Shown in pieces: positions 1 to 11,200 of a stretch of DNA of 64,000 bases. How positions within the stretch are numbered: the first letter of the stretch is position 1; each line of letters starts with the position of its first letter. The DNA comes from Polydactylus sextarius. Its lineage: Eukaryota > Chordata > Actinopteri > Polynemidae. Below the pieces are notes generated by a model that worked only from the letters and a program-made list of their open reading frames with translations, was not told where the DNA came from and did no database searches. The stretch is from the NCBI GenBank assembly GCA_016801845.1, contig CM028909.1:16531313-16595312 (forward strand), given 5' to 3'. The position numbers were made by a program, and so were the translations under genes.

Positions 1-351
1 GACAGCTACCTACAATGTGTGCCATAGAACAACCACAAGTATGATGATGATGGTCAATAAAAACAGAAGCAGAGCGGGGTCAAGGAATCTGCAGATCAAG
101 TCTTAGTAAAGCGTTGGATTGGTGTTTCCTCAATCTACTACTGCTAGCAGAAACTAGAAATCTTATCATCTCATCAGGACAAAGTATTAACTCTTGGCCA
201 TATCATCCTTTCTGTTTTCCATCATATTGTGATACTTGAGCTGGTGTGATGGTTAAAATTGTTCTTTAAAGAAACCTCAGATTTAAGCAGGTGAACTCTG
301 TAGAAACTGAGAAAAGGTGAGTAAGTGAAGTTTGGGAGTTTTTATTTCTAC

Positions 352-3300
352 CGCTTCAGGCTGCCATTGCTGGCGAGTTGAGAAACGTTGGCTGTTGCTC
401 CTGCTTATTTGATTGTCGTGAAGAGTAGGAGAGGGTGATATAGGTGGGGGGGCAGGTGGCTGCCAGCCGTCGTAAAACTCAGGGATGTAGAGTGGGACGT
501 TGTCATCAGGCCATCTGGACCTGTGAGGTTCAGGAGGACAGGAAACTGTCAAGGATCTAATTATTGACATGTAGTTTCTACAGTAGTTGACTTCAACTAT
601 TTGTTTTTGTCTATCTTCCTTTAAAAAGTAAAATTAAAGGAATAATCTGACATGCTCATTTGCTTTCTTGCTAAGACTCATGATGATTTGACACCATTTG
701 TGCTTTTTTGTAACTTTCGTCCAGAGGTTTGAAGAGGCATCAGTCTCCAAATCAAATTGTTTTGATTTGAAGACTAAATCTTTAACTAAGGATCTCTATA
801 TTACCCAGTGAAATGTTTTTGCTTTTGTGTTTCCAGATAGTGATTTTCAGCAGCTGTTTTCCACAAAATAAGTGAATAAAACAGTCCCTTTCAGCTGTTT
901 TGTCCTAAGAACCATTAATAAAACAGAGGATAAACATCATCATTAGGGATTTTTCACAACCTGAGAACAAGTTTTGCTTTTAATGGCTCCTAATTAATCA
1001 ATTAAGTATTATTAAATTAACATATCCATTAAAGCACTTTATTGTTGTCCCTTGTCAAACCTTAAATTGTCTCAAAGAATTGAGAAAAACTTAAATTAGC
1101 TGTGGTCTCACATTGAACACACGTCTAACATGTTTCCACAGGACACAAGTGCTGCTTTAACTTTGACCCATATTTACACAACAGCGAACAGTCTCAAGTT
1201 TGGGTGTGCCAAGGCAGGTATAGGTGCACTTGCGTCATAGAGCCATAACTGGGGAGGTAACAGGCTTTATGGAAATAGTTATGTGTGTATGTGAGGATGT
1301 GTGTAAAGGTCGTTCTACCTGGGGATGTTCCATGCATCCCCCAGAAACCTCCATAACTGGTCCTCCTCTTGAGTGACGACTTGACTGACCAGTCGCAGCG
1401 CCGTGTCTGTCAGCAGGGGAGAGATTACTGTCTGAGCCAGGTCTGCAGGATAGAGAGGCACCACCTGAAGACAAAAAAAACAAAAGCAAAAATAACACTT
1501 AATACAAGTAACAGCAGTGTTGAACTGAGCCAGTTGAAAATGAACTAAAGGTTAAAGAGCTCACAATTCCTAAATTACTAAAGAAGATGTGGACAAAGTC
1601 AGGAGCACTGGGGTTGGTCAGGGTCCCCTCCAGTTGGCCCTGTGGTAACAGAGAGAAATTCAGTCATGATCCACTGCTTTGTTCTGTAAATCACATGAAA
1701 TGATTTTCTTTTACACTATACACAGTCAAATCAAGAGTGTACCAGCAGATTTAATCCATATTTGATTTTCTGAAGACAGGACACATATTCCTCCCAAGGT
1801 GGCAGATTGTTAATTGCTGGTGCTTCTGGAAAGACACATTCATGATAATAAACAGTCAAACATCTGTTCCATTAGCAGGTTACTCTCTACTAATTACTTC
1901 TTTAACTACATGTGCCTGTGGTCCAATAAACTGTAAGGGCATGTTACCTTGTTTCTTTGATTTTTTCTTCATAAACCCTTTTTTCTTTTTCTTCTCCTGT
2001 TGTGGCGGAGGTGCATTTGCTGCAGGGTTCACTTTGGCCATGAATATTTCCAAATCATCTAGAACATGGTTAAAAATCTCCTGTTTAAAAAAGTTAGAAA
2101 TAAAACAGATCTGATTAGACTGTGTTCATGATCATTTATTATTGATATCACAGTAATGGCAGAACTGACTGTGTTTCTCATCATGTCTGTTTGTTCAGGG
2201 AAAACCTCTAAGTGGCCAAGTGAGCTGTCAGGAGGGGGCAGCATTTCATCCTGTTGGTTGTGCACCAGAGAGGGCCTCTCTGGAAAAACCTCTGCTTGGA
2301 AATAAAGACAATAATTTGTAGGTGAAGGTTGACTGCACTTTAGGACAATGTTAACACAGTGTTAAACATTCAGGTTAGAGTCTTGAGAGTTGAGATTTCT
2401 GTGGCAAGGTACAATGAGTGAGTTTGAGTGAGTTTTTTTTAGGGAATTTAGCTACGATTCAAGATATTTTCATATATTTTTATAACATATGTACCTGGTT
2501 CTCTGTTGGCCCAATAAGGAGGTGGATGATCCATCGGTGGTGGACTCATCTCTCGCTGCTGAAGAGGAGGAGGAGGAGGCCTGTTCCTCTGGAAACTTTC
2601 TGGAGTATGTTTCCCAATGACATTTTCAAGATTAACCCTGAAAAGATCAACAGATGAATTTTCAGTTTGATGCATGTCTTCTGCTTTATTATAAATGCAA
2701 TTGTATCTTTGTTTAGACTTAATGTAATGCACCTGATGTCAAACTGCTCTCTGCGTGGTTCCATTTCAGCACCACCTTTCTGCACTACTTTATCCAGATC
2801 TGCCTTAATGAGCTCCGCCTGAACAAACAGACCAGATTTAAACCTCTATCACACCGGTGCATCCATGCTGTTATGAAATACTGATAATGTTGCCCTCACT
2901 TCTGTGAGCACAAAGTTAAGTTCAGGTTTATGGTGAAATGTTACTCACCCCGGTCTCTTCGCACTGGAACATGAAAACCTGAGTGGCTAATTTTCTGCGA
3001 TCCTGAACCGTTATTGTCAGCAGAGAGTTGTAGGCGCAGCTGTCCAGCACAGCTTTGGTGTTCACAATGCTGCTCAGAGGCAGCGCCTCCAGCTCTGTCT
3101 TTAAAATCAAATTGGAAAAGATAAAGTTAATGAAGCTGAACATGACAACATAGGCAATTAAAAAGGATTATAAAGTATCAAGAAACAGGAAAATAATGGA
3201 GCAAAGAGCCTCATAAACGTAACCACAAAGTCCCTATAGGTCGATATAGAATAAATTAATGCAAAATACGAGTGAAAAGATAATAATAAAAAAAACAACC

Positions 3301-4314
3301 TCTGATGAAGGAATAAAACAGTTGAGCTTGTGTGATTATGCTTAATGTTCATAGTTTTGTAACAATAGCACAATTTTGGACCAGATGTTATGGTGAAGAA
3401 CATAACTTCTAAGATCAAATCATACAACATCTGTATAATCATTCTTCTAATGTTTCCTACAAACCTTGGTCTCAATGTCACTGAGGAGCAGATATCCTCC
3501 CTGAATCTCCATGATCATCTCCTGGGACCACAGACGACCTTTGGTGTCGAGCTGTTTGAGTTTCCTCACACAATCGTTCACCGTCTTCATTTCCTGACCG
3601 TCCAGTTCACAGGTGAACAGGTGCTGTGGGAACAATGTTGATGGTGAGGTGAAGCTGTTATTGTAGTGATTTTCATGTTTTTCACGTTAGTGCAGATTTA
3701 TATTTTACCTCTATTCTGAATTGAAAGCTGTCAGATTGTCTGTTCAGCGTCCCCGAGTACTCCTTTCTCTGCACTGATGTAAAGAAAAATTTCATTTTTA
3801 AACAATGCCAAGCACAAATATCCTCTTAAAAAGCAAAATATTGTCACACAGACAAATGTGTGGTGTTATTTCAGATCTTTTAACATACTATAAATAGATT
3901 TCCCACTGGGCCTGGACATGTTGTCTCTCTGCAGTGAAGAACCTTTGAGGTTATCTTGTTGGAAAGGCCGCCTCTGTTGTGGGAGGTCATCCTGTGAAAA
4001 GCCCCTGAAGAAGAATAAAAGGAACATTTTGGAACAGGGAGAGTGGGGCGCATTCATGGCCTGCCATGAATCACTTTACATTTCAGTTAAATTACCACAA
4101 TCATCATCACAGGGATGTGAAGATGAGTCATCCACTGAGCTTCACTGTTACCACAACACAGCAAGTATTTTATCATAAACCGGTGTATAGTGTCGTAAAG
4201 ATTTCATTTGAGTCACATGGCACAATCATAATACGAGCAACAGAGCGTCCGCAGGTGAAAATGAAGTTTCACTGACCTTGGGGAGTAAGAGAAGGGTCCA
4301 TTGTTTCCATACAT
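352..4314 (-). CDS. eps8l3: EPS8-like protein 3 (PTB-domain adaptor), partial; 3' end off the left edge
   Basis: Thirteen phase-consistent coding exons, 5' to 3': 4314-4277, 4004-3889, 3773-3709, 3623-3465, 3098-2949, 2818-2733, 2637-2495, 2291-2170, 2080-1948, 1825-1743, 1639-1565, 1464-1319 and 520-352, giving 495 codons. EPS8-family proteins are adaptors that link receptor tyrosine kinase signalling to Rac and actin remodelling. Visible here are the PTB domain (about residues 60-160, with RLWSQEMI and LLLSDIETK), a proline-rich stretch (PPPPP near 2570), an acidic/lysine-rich segment (EKKKKKGFMKKKSKK) and the FYDGWQPP segment that precedes the SH3 domain in this family. MSRPSG near the N terminus and SYNS/AYNSLLTITVQ-type residues in the PTB match EPS8L3 better than EPS8, L1 or L2. 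The SH3 and C-terminal parts are not in the window. The start was set at 4314 because only that ATG keeps phase with exon 2; the MSRPSG methionine in exon 2 could be an alternative start. The last donor (352) is the weakest junction. Confidence 0.85.
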
Positions 4315-5183
4315 TTTCAAACAACAGTGTCTTTCTACTTTAGAGATTAAACTTCATTCAGAATCTCTTAAAAGCCAGTTCAACCTGTAAGAAAAGACAT
4401 TTTCCGGCCTGAGTTGACATGTTTTCATATTTAACCAGGACAGATGGTTGTGGATATATACTGTTCCCATAAAACACAAAGGATTTGTTTACCCACTTTG
4501 GATATTTAAAGATTCTGACGCCTGAAAGGAAGGTGCCACTTTCCTCCATTAACAAATTCAAATAAGAGCAGTGATATTCACACTGTATATTGATAAAACA
4601 GTCAGGATGGATCATGTTAGCTAACCTTACCACGGTCTGTGATCACTTCCTCGTGATTATCACAGTGGTAGTTATTCAACAACAGCTAGTTTTGTCAATT
4701 TCGCCAAATTTAAATGCAATAATAAGCAACATTATAGCACTGAACATGAGAAATCTGGTTAATTAATTACAACAACTGTTGTAAAATCACGGTTTAAATA
4801 AACAGACTTTCAATTATTAAACTATCATGATCACTTCCTGACAAGACTCAGCAGAACAGTAGACGAGTAGACTTTGTTTACTTCTTAGCTGATCCTTCAT
4901 TTTTTTTTTTTTTTTTTTTTAATCAAGACATTAAGAAACAAATCTGCTCCAGTTCAGGCTGCAAAGTCTTCATGTCAGTGTTGATTTTATGTTCAGTATT
5001 TAACTTAAAAATGTGTGACATAGATTCTTAACCAAGCGTCAGATTTCCAAAGTGTTTTCCATTAACATTAATCCAGTTTGAGTCAACACATTTCATTTCC
5101 TTAATAAAACAGAACACAACCTGTCATGATTAACTAAACCTTATTCAAATCACCTTTACTTCATTTCTTAATCCAGTTATTAC

Positions 5184-5262
5184 CTGTTAGTGGCAGCTCT
5201 GCTCCAGTGTCATCCTTCCTCTCTTTCAGAATGATTTTCCACCGACACCTCTTGTAGTAGAC
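5184..5262 (-). other. Probable 5' non-coding exon and promoter side of eps8l3
   Basis: Read on the minus strand, this segment ends in CTAACAG followed by GTAATA, a good splice donor at 5184/5183, and lies upstream of the first eps8l3 coding exon. Its 5' limit is not defined by the sequence, and the acceptor that joins it to the ATG exon is not clear. The flanking stretch 4320-5180 contains a T17 run (about 4902-4920) and nothing that I recognise. Confidence 0.35.
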
Positions 5263-5269
5263 AGCTTAT

Positions 5270-5750
5270 GTGCCTTGCGCAGCCTGCCGAGAAAATTAGC
5301 TCAACTTCCTGCTTGAATGCACCAGGTTCAAAGTGCAACAATCTGACAGGAGCGACAGATCAAGAGGGTTGGCCTGATCTGTCATTTGTACCCAAGTATA
5401 GGAGAGATTGGTGGGAGGCAGAAAATATGTGGCTCATGAGTTCAAAGGTTTAGAAACGCTTTACAACATCTCCTTCCCAATGATCAAAGGTGCTCCAGAA
5501 ATCTAACTCAAGTGTAATACACAGCGGCAATAAAACAGTGACAAATAAGGCATTATCCTCACATCTGACGTCACAGAGAAAGGAGATAGGTAAAGGTTGA
5601 GCAAAGTGTAAGAAAAACATTGTTTAATGTGGAAAAAAATAGAAACCGTACCAGTTAGAGTTGAATAAGATCTATTTATTTTACCATCAGCTGACGTGTA
5701 AATACTGTACACACCCACATTATTGACAGAGACAATTGTTCAAGAAGAAA
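5270..5750. other. Intergenic spacer eps8l3-atp5pb
   Basis: AT-rich spacer between the eps8l3 5' region and the atp5pb 3' end. The short open frames in it start without context and show no family resemblance. I see no RNA gene or repeat here. Confidence 0.4.
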
Positions 5751-5753
5751 TAG

Positions 5754-5759
5754 TTTATT
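5754..5759 (-). terminator. atp5pb: Polyadenylation signal of atp5pb (AATAAA)
   Basis: TTTATT on the plus strand is AATAAA on the coding strand, 78 bases past the atp5pb stop. It implies a short 3' UTR of about 100 nt, as is usual for highly expressed mitochondrial genes. Confidence 0.7.
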
Positions 5760-5836
5760 CTGTAAAGAAAACCAAAAGTCTCATCTTGGAACAATGAGTT
5801 GGGGATTAGAGTAGCCTTCTCTGAAGACTTGACCGT

Positions 5837-7901
5837 TTAGACAGTAGCTTTGGTCTGAGTGGCCTTAGCCAGAGCCTTCAGGTCTGTGATGCACTTTGCG
5901 ATGCTCTCTTTCTCCTGAAAAACAAAGACAAAAAACACAGGTGTCACCTGGAGATGTATGTGCAAAAACAATGGAAAGAAGAGGCTTAAAAGGTCAGATG
6001 GGTTTTTTCACGTTTTTTTTTTTTTTATTATTATTATTATTGTTTAATAGGAGAAAGTAAGAAAACTATTCATTGTTTGCTAAAATAAAATTAAATGAAA
6101 ATCCTAAATAACTTAAGCAAAAAAAAACCTGAGTAAAGACCTCAAACGATTGACAGGACTGACAGGAGAGCATAGGAGCAGGTAAATGAAAGGCGAGCTA
6201 TTCTAAAGCAGGATTTATATAGTGATTGAATTATATTTGTGCACATTTCACAATTACAAGGATTAAGACTCTTGTGTCATCATTGAATAAACATCTGAGA
6301 AACTGACTAAGTTTCCAACTGGACAACTGAGTGAATGTAATACATCTGCAAAACCTGATTTTGCAAAAAGGGTTGTCATGTAATAATAACCAGCTGTATT
6401 TTGGCTAATCATTACACAGACAAGGCTACGAAAAGATCATTTTTTAATATCTGACCTGCTGGGGCGTGATGCTGCCGATGACGCTCTTCTCCACCCAGTT
6501 GATCATGTGTTCCTGCTCCATGCGGTGGTGGAGGTTCTGCAGCGCGATCTGGTAGTCCAAGCGTCTCTTCACCTCATTGGTCACTGTGTGTAGCCGCTCT
6601 CTGTAGTTGGTCTCCAGCAGCATGGCCACGTTATTCTGAGAGGGAGAGAGAGAGGAGTTCATGCATCTCTACTGCCACCTGGAGTCACTGAAATACTAAC
6701 TTTAAGCAAGGTCAAATTCCCTCTTCATTTGTTAATAAAGTTGTGTTGTAATTTAAAAGACAAAGAATAGTTTTTATTTAATTCAAGTGACAGCACAAAG
6801 AGGTAATTAAGAACATAATGTTTTAAGGTTTTGAAACAAAATAATTTAAAACAGAGTCTGACTAAACAGAATAGAAATACTTTGTGTCCATGGGGAAATC
6901 TAAGTGTTTGACAGCAGCATCAAGTTAAAATAAATAAATAAATAGCTTGTGTAAGGAAAAAAAAAAAACATGCCACATGCTGATGTGTAGCAATCCAGGT
7001 AGCTAATTCCATAAAGGGAAATTAAAAGCATCACTTAAACTCAAGATAAATTACACTTACAATGAATTTCAAACATATTTTCCCTAAATATCATTTTGTT
7101 CAAGTTCCCTACACAGCAGGCTTCTTTGGCCACCTAGTGGTGGAGGTGCAATTTCTAGTTGTTGTCAGCAGAGGGTCGTCAAATGTCAACATTTACATCG
7201 CGATGTCCAGAGCTCAAAGTAGAGATGTGCAGGGCTGCCGTCAATGTCGTCTTATTATGAACATGGTGAAGATATAAGAAAATAAATCACTGCTCACCCT
7301 CTTTGCATCAAAGAGCATTGATCTTCCCTCTACTCTCCACTGCTCCTTCTTCTCGTCCTCAATAGCCTGAGCCAGGCTGGCGATGGCGGCGTCTTTTACC
7401 TCCTGAGCCTTGGCCACTTTGTCCTGAAAGAACAAACCCACAGAAACACTCAGACAGGCACCAGCAACAGGATTACAGAGGTGTTTGCAAATATTCTGCC
7501 TAAAAGAGAAAACCAATGATTTCTGTCTGAAAATAGTTTGATTACTGTACAGTAATAACAATGTTTAAGTCTCCACACATTTATATTTTTTAGATATTTT
7601 TTTCTATTATTAGACAAATACACATTGGTTGTCAACCTACGTCATTCAGTTTGTCAGCAAAAGCTGCAACACTTGGACCAAATTTCTTGACACCATAGAC
7701 GATGACGAGACCTATGGAGGCAGCGGCGAAGGTCTCGTGGTTGATGACGTAGATTTCCTTGGAAAGCAGGTAGGTGAGGAGACCAAAACCGAGCATGTAG
7801 GGTCCTGATGCAAAAGGAAAAATGTTGATTTCTTTTTAGTCAGTCACTTTTGAGAGATATGCTAATGTCTCGTGAGAGCCAAGTCTTTCTTTAAATTGCA
7901 A

Positions 7902-7947
<46 letters not shown>

Positions 7948-9460
7948 GCTGCTGCTGCTCCCAAGGTCAAAAGCAAACATGTATTCCCTATGTAACTGTA
8001 TGACTAAAGGCTTTAATCTTTTCTTATTGTGACAGTTTTGCATTTATTTGGAATAGGGACTATGTATTCATTACACTTAATAAATCTTGTCTTAATGTCT
8101 TTTGGATTTTATGTAAAGTACATTGAACTGCCTTGGAAAAAAACAGAAAAAGAAGCTTTACCAATAAGCTCAGCTTATTCAAAATTCTGCATTAAAACTG
8201 TTTTAACAGATATGACAGTAATTGACTGGTCAAGTGGATATACTTCTATATTTGATCTACAGAGAATTAATAGGTGGTAATTTTGGCTTTCAGTAATTTT
8301 ATTATTTATCATCATGGAGATAAGAGTTAGGGATTCACCAAAATGCAGAATGCACTTGTCAGTTAATGAACAATATTAAAGCCCAGCCCTGAGTTGAGGA
8401 CTACAGACCTGTGACTCCAGTTTTGGGGTACAGCAGCTCAAAGATCTCCTCAGGAAAGATTCCATGACGTACTTTTCCTCCCTTCTCTGGCAGAGGGGGC
8501 AATGGGGCAAGACTCTGGGGTGATGTATGCAGGAATCGAGAAGCCTGAACCAGACTATGGAGAAAGAACACAGTTAGCCTTCAGAGAAACAATCCTCACT
8601 GGATTTTTGTTTGCTGTTAAAGATCTCCTGATGTCAGACACATACCCAGCTCCGAAGGCGCCGCTGCCTTTCAGGGCACTGGCTGCAGACAAAAGAAGAC
8701 AATATGATGTGATTACACGGGGCAACCTCTGTTTTCACTTATTATTTTATTAATATAGTTGATTATCACCTCACAAAGGCAATGTCAGCTTAAGCTGTAC
8801 ATTTTAACATGCATTGTATTGATAGCAAAGCTGTTGCATTAGACTGCAGAGGATTTAGTTAAGCTAAGCTAGCAGCTGGATGTGTGTGACTGATGGTAAT
8901 AGTCAACCAATATCCTTACAAATGACGACACCGTTGCAATGCCGACAGGACAACAATAACTACGTGTTGGACTTCAAGTCAGTAACATGAGAAAGCTTTC
9001 AGTGGACTAATATTACGCATTTATTGCTGTTTACCTTCATTAACGACCCAAAGAACGCAAAGCGAGCAAGGCTAGCTGTCAATAAGGTGACATTTACAGG
9101 CGTGCAGAGCTAACGTTAGCTAAAGTAGCTTCTGTTTATTAGCGTTAGTATCAGTCACACAGTTTAACTAGACTATCTGGTCGTGATATAAATCAAAGAT
9201 AATACATACAAGACTACGTAGTCTATCTTAGTTACAAACTGTCTTGATTACGGTATAAAAACAGATACTTTACTTGTTACCTACAGTTAGCATTAGCATG
9301 TCTCATTCAATGTGCGGCCTTCACTTTACCCTTCACGATCACTTTAAACCTGTACTTGTCTTTATTTATTGTTTGGTTATGCGAGAACTGAGTGAGTTGC
9401 ATTAATATCTAAAATAAAGTTTTAGTGCATACCTGGAATTAATGCGATTCTGGACAGCAT
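5837..9460 (-). CDS. atp5pb: Mitochondrial ATP synthase F0 subunit b (peripheral stalk)
   Basis: Seven exons with matching phases: 9460-9433, 8682-8646, 8554-8409, 7804-7641, 7423-7298, 6635-6456 and 5914-5837. Together they encode 252 residues; the mammalian protein has 256. The product is subunit b (ATP5PB, formerly ATP5F1) of the F1F0 ATP synthase. It anchors the peripheral stalk in the inner mitochondrial membrane and keeps the F1 head from turning. Visible features are an N-terminal targeting peptide (MLSRIALIP then basic/hydroxylated residues), the conserved block LYPKTGVTGPYMLGFG leading into two hydrophobic membrane segments (about residues 75-125), and a charged helical stalk ending in EQEHMINWVEK and KESIAKCITDLK. 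All of these are hallmarks of the family. The first exon carries only nine codons. Intron 3 contains an (ACT)n microsatellite. Confidence 0.95.
7903..7959. repeat. (ACT)n-(GCT)n trinucleotide microsatellite
   Basis: About 15 uninterrupted ACT units run into four GCT units, inside the atp5pb intron between the exons at 8409-8554 and 7641-7804. It is a simple repeat that is likely polymorphic in length. Confidence 0.95.
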
Positions 9461-9469
9461 GTTTGAAGG

Positions 9470-9660
9470 ACGAAAGTGCCGAGATCCTTCTCCACTAGGC
9501 AGCCAAGTTTCGGCCTCTCCGTGCCCTTCTGCAAAGAGCCGCAAGGATGGCGGACACGCGAGAAACCCTCGTAAAATATCGCGAGAATGGAGGCGGCCTC
9601 CTGTTTTAAAGATGGCGACCAGGAGACGGCGCTGCACTCAAAGGCGGCCAATGGGCTGCA
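9470..9660 (-). promoter_or_regulatory. atp5pb: atp5pb core promoter (YY1-type and TCGCGAGA elements)
   Basis: This GC-rich island lies immediately upstream of the first atp5pb exon. It contains AAGATGGCG at 9609-9617 and AGGATGGCGG at 9544-9553, both matching the YY1 core AAGATGGCGGC. It also contains TCGCGAGA at 9579-9586 and a second CGCGAGA at 9557-9563, resembling the TCTCGCGAGA element of housekeeping promoters. No TATA box is visible. YY1 sites of this type are known at promoters of nuclear-encoded mitochondrial genes. That they act here is inferred from motif and position. Confidence 0.6.
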
Positions 9661-9729
9661 ACAGTTATTTAGGCCTAAATAGAGGGTATTTCAAGTTCAT
9701 TACCAATGACCAATCTGTAAGTGAGTGAG

Positions 9730-10340
9730 AGATAGCATTAAAATATTTTTAAACACCCAAATAAGACCAGGGAGATAGATTTAACTAATATAAATTAATA
9801 TTAATGTGCCCAGTAATATTTGCAATCAGTTTCTACTTTAGTTAATTAAGTCAAAAGAGGGAGAGACAAAAAAAAGTTATGATAAATCTACCAAAGTTGC
9901 CCCCTGGCTAAAGAAGAAACAAGAGTTTGTCTGTCTCGTCAAACAAACAGACAGCAGTTTAATAAATAAATTGCTGTTTGATTTTGTGACATTTATTATT
10001 GATGTTTACAAAACCATAAAATCTTGTTAAATATCTACTTTATAATTTACCCCAGAGCCTAAATGTCACTCACATTTACTTAACTTTACTGTTGTTTTAG
10101 TCTGACAGTTTCCTGCATTTGTAACAGTGCAGTTGTTTACATTTCATTAGATCTAGGTCATTAACCCGCTTCAGTGTGTTTAAAAACCGAATTGCATTTA
10201 TATAGAATAAATAAAATATCAGAGAAAAAGCCACACACTGTCTCCCAAGTGTTGAGCTTCATCCCAGACAGCTTGCAGGGGGAATAGACTGTGTCTGCCT
10301 GTAATCTTGGGACCCACCCGTGTATGGCATCAGTTTGGTG
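9730..10340. other. Intergenic spacer atp5pb-traf3ip3
   Basis: AT-rich spacer between two head-to-head genes. I see no gene, RNA or repeat beyond short A/T runs. Confidence 0.4.
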
Positions 10341-10349
10341 CGAGTGGCT

Positions 10350-10534
10350 GCTGAGATAGAGGAACATATGACGCTGTGGTTCTCTTCACTTCCTGTAAAA
10401 TTACGCTCAGTAGAAACAGCTACATGTGAAACACAGACTAAACCTCCGGACATTATTTCAGAAGAGTGAGAAAATGGATGACTTTTCATCCGCCTCGTGA
10501 AGAGTTTTACCCCCTTAATGAAATGGCGTAGTAG
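10350..10534 (+). promoter_or_regulatory. traf3ip3: Putative 5' non-coding exon of traf3ip3 with a short uORF
   Basis: The segment ends in a strong donor (TAGTAG then GTAAGC at 10535). The next good acceptor, TAACAG at about 11188, lies 12 bases before the traf3ip3 ATG, so the two probably splice together. The exon carries a nine-codon upstream ORF (ATGGATGACTTTTCATCC onward), which could dampen translation of the main frame. The transcription start is not defined by the sequence. Confidence 0.4.
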
Positions 10535-11200
10535 GTAAGCTTTAAGATTTGTTTTTTAACTGCTTATTAAGCAGCATTTTCTCTTTGCATTATCTTGTAC
10601 ATTTCCCTCCACTGCCTCAATCAACAGTTGCCAGGCCCTAGTGTTTGTCTGATACATACACGAGTAATGCACCGCTGCAACATCTACCTTAACATATATA
10701 TTACTACTATTACTGCTGCTGCTAATATTAACATAGAAGTACTTCTAGAGCTGCTACTGCACCTGCTTGTATGACAGTGGATGAGCATGTGTCACAGATA
10801 ACTACCGAGCTACACAAAGTATCCTTACATTTTTTCTTTAGACAAACATCTCACATAATTGACCTGGTACTACAAATCATTTATTATATTTATTGTAATC
10901 TTTTAAGATTAAGACATCAGGACCAAATATGGAGTTACATTTTAGTTTTTTCTATGCACTTGAATCAATCCTTAAATAGACTCAGAGACTATTAGTTTGA
11001 TCTGAGTCATCATACTGCACCTGCAACACTTGAAAACATTCGACTAATCATTTTCAGCTACTTAATACAATAGATACACACAAGCAAATCCTGTAGTATG
11101 ATTTCAACACTCTTGTTCAATCATCATAAATGGTGATAATACAAATTCTGATATGTTGTCACTGAAGGCTTGAGGCACCGTAACAGGCAGAGGAGCTGCC

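Noticed and set aside
7120..7170. CTCF-like CCACCTAGTGG site (also near 49085 and 58840)
   Set aside because: The core lacks the invariant A and GGC positions of the CTCF consensus.
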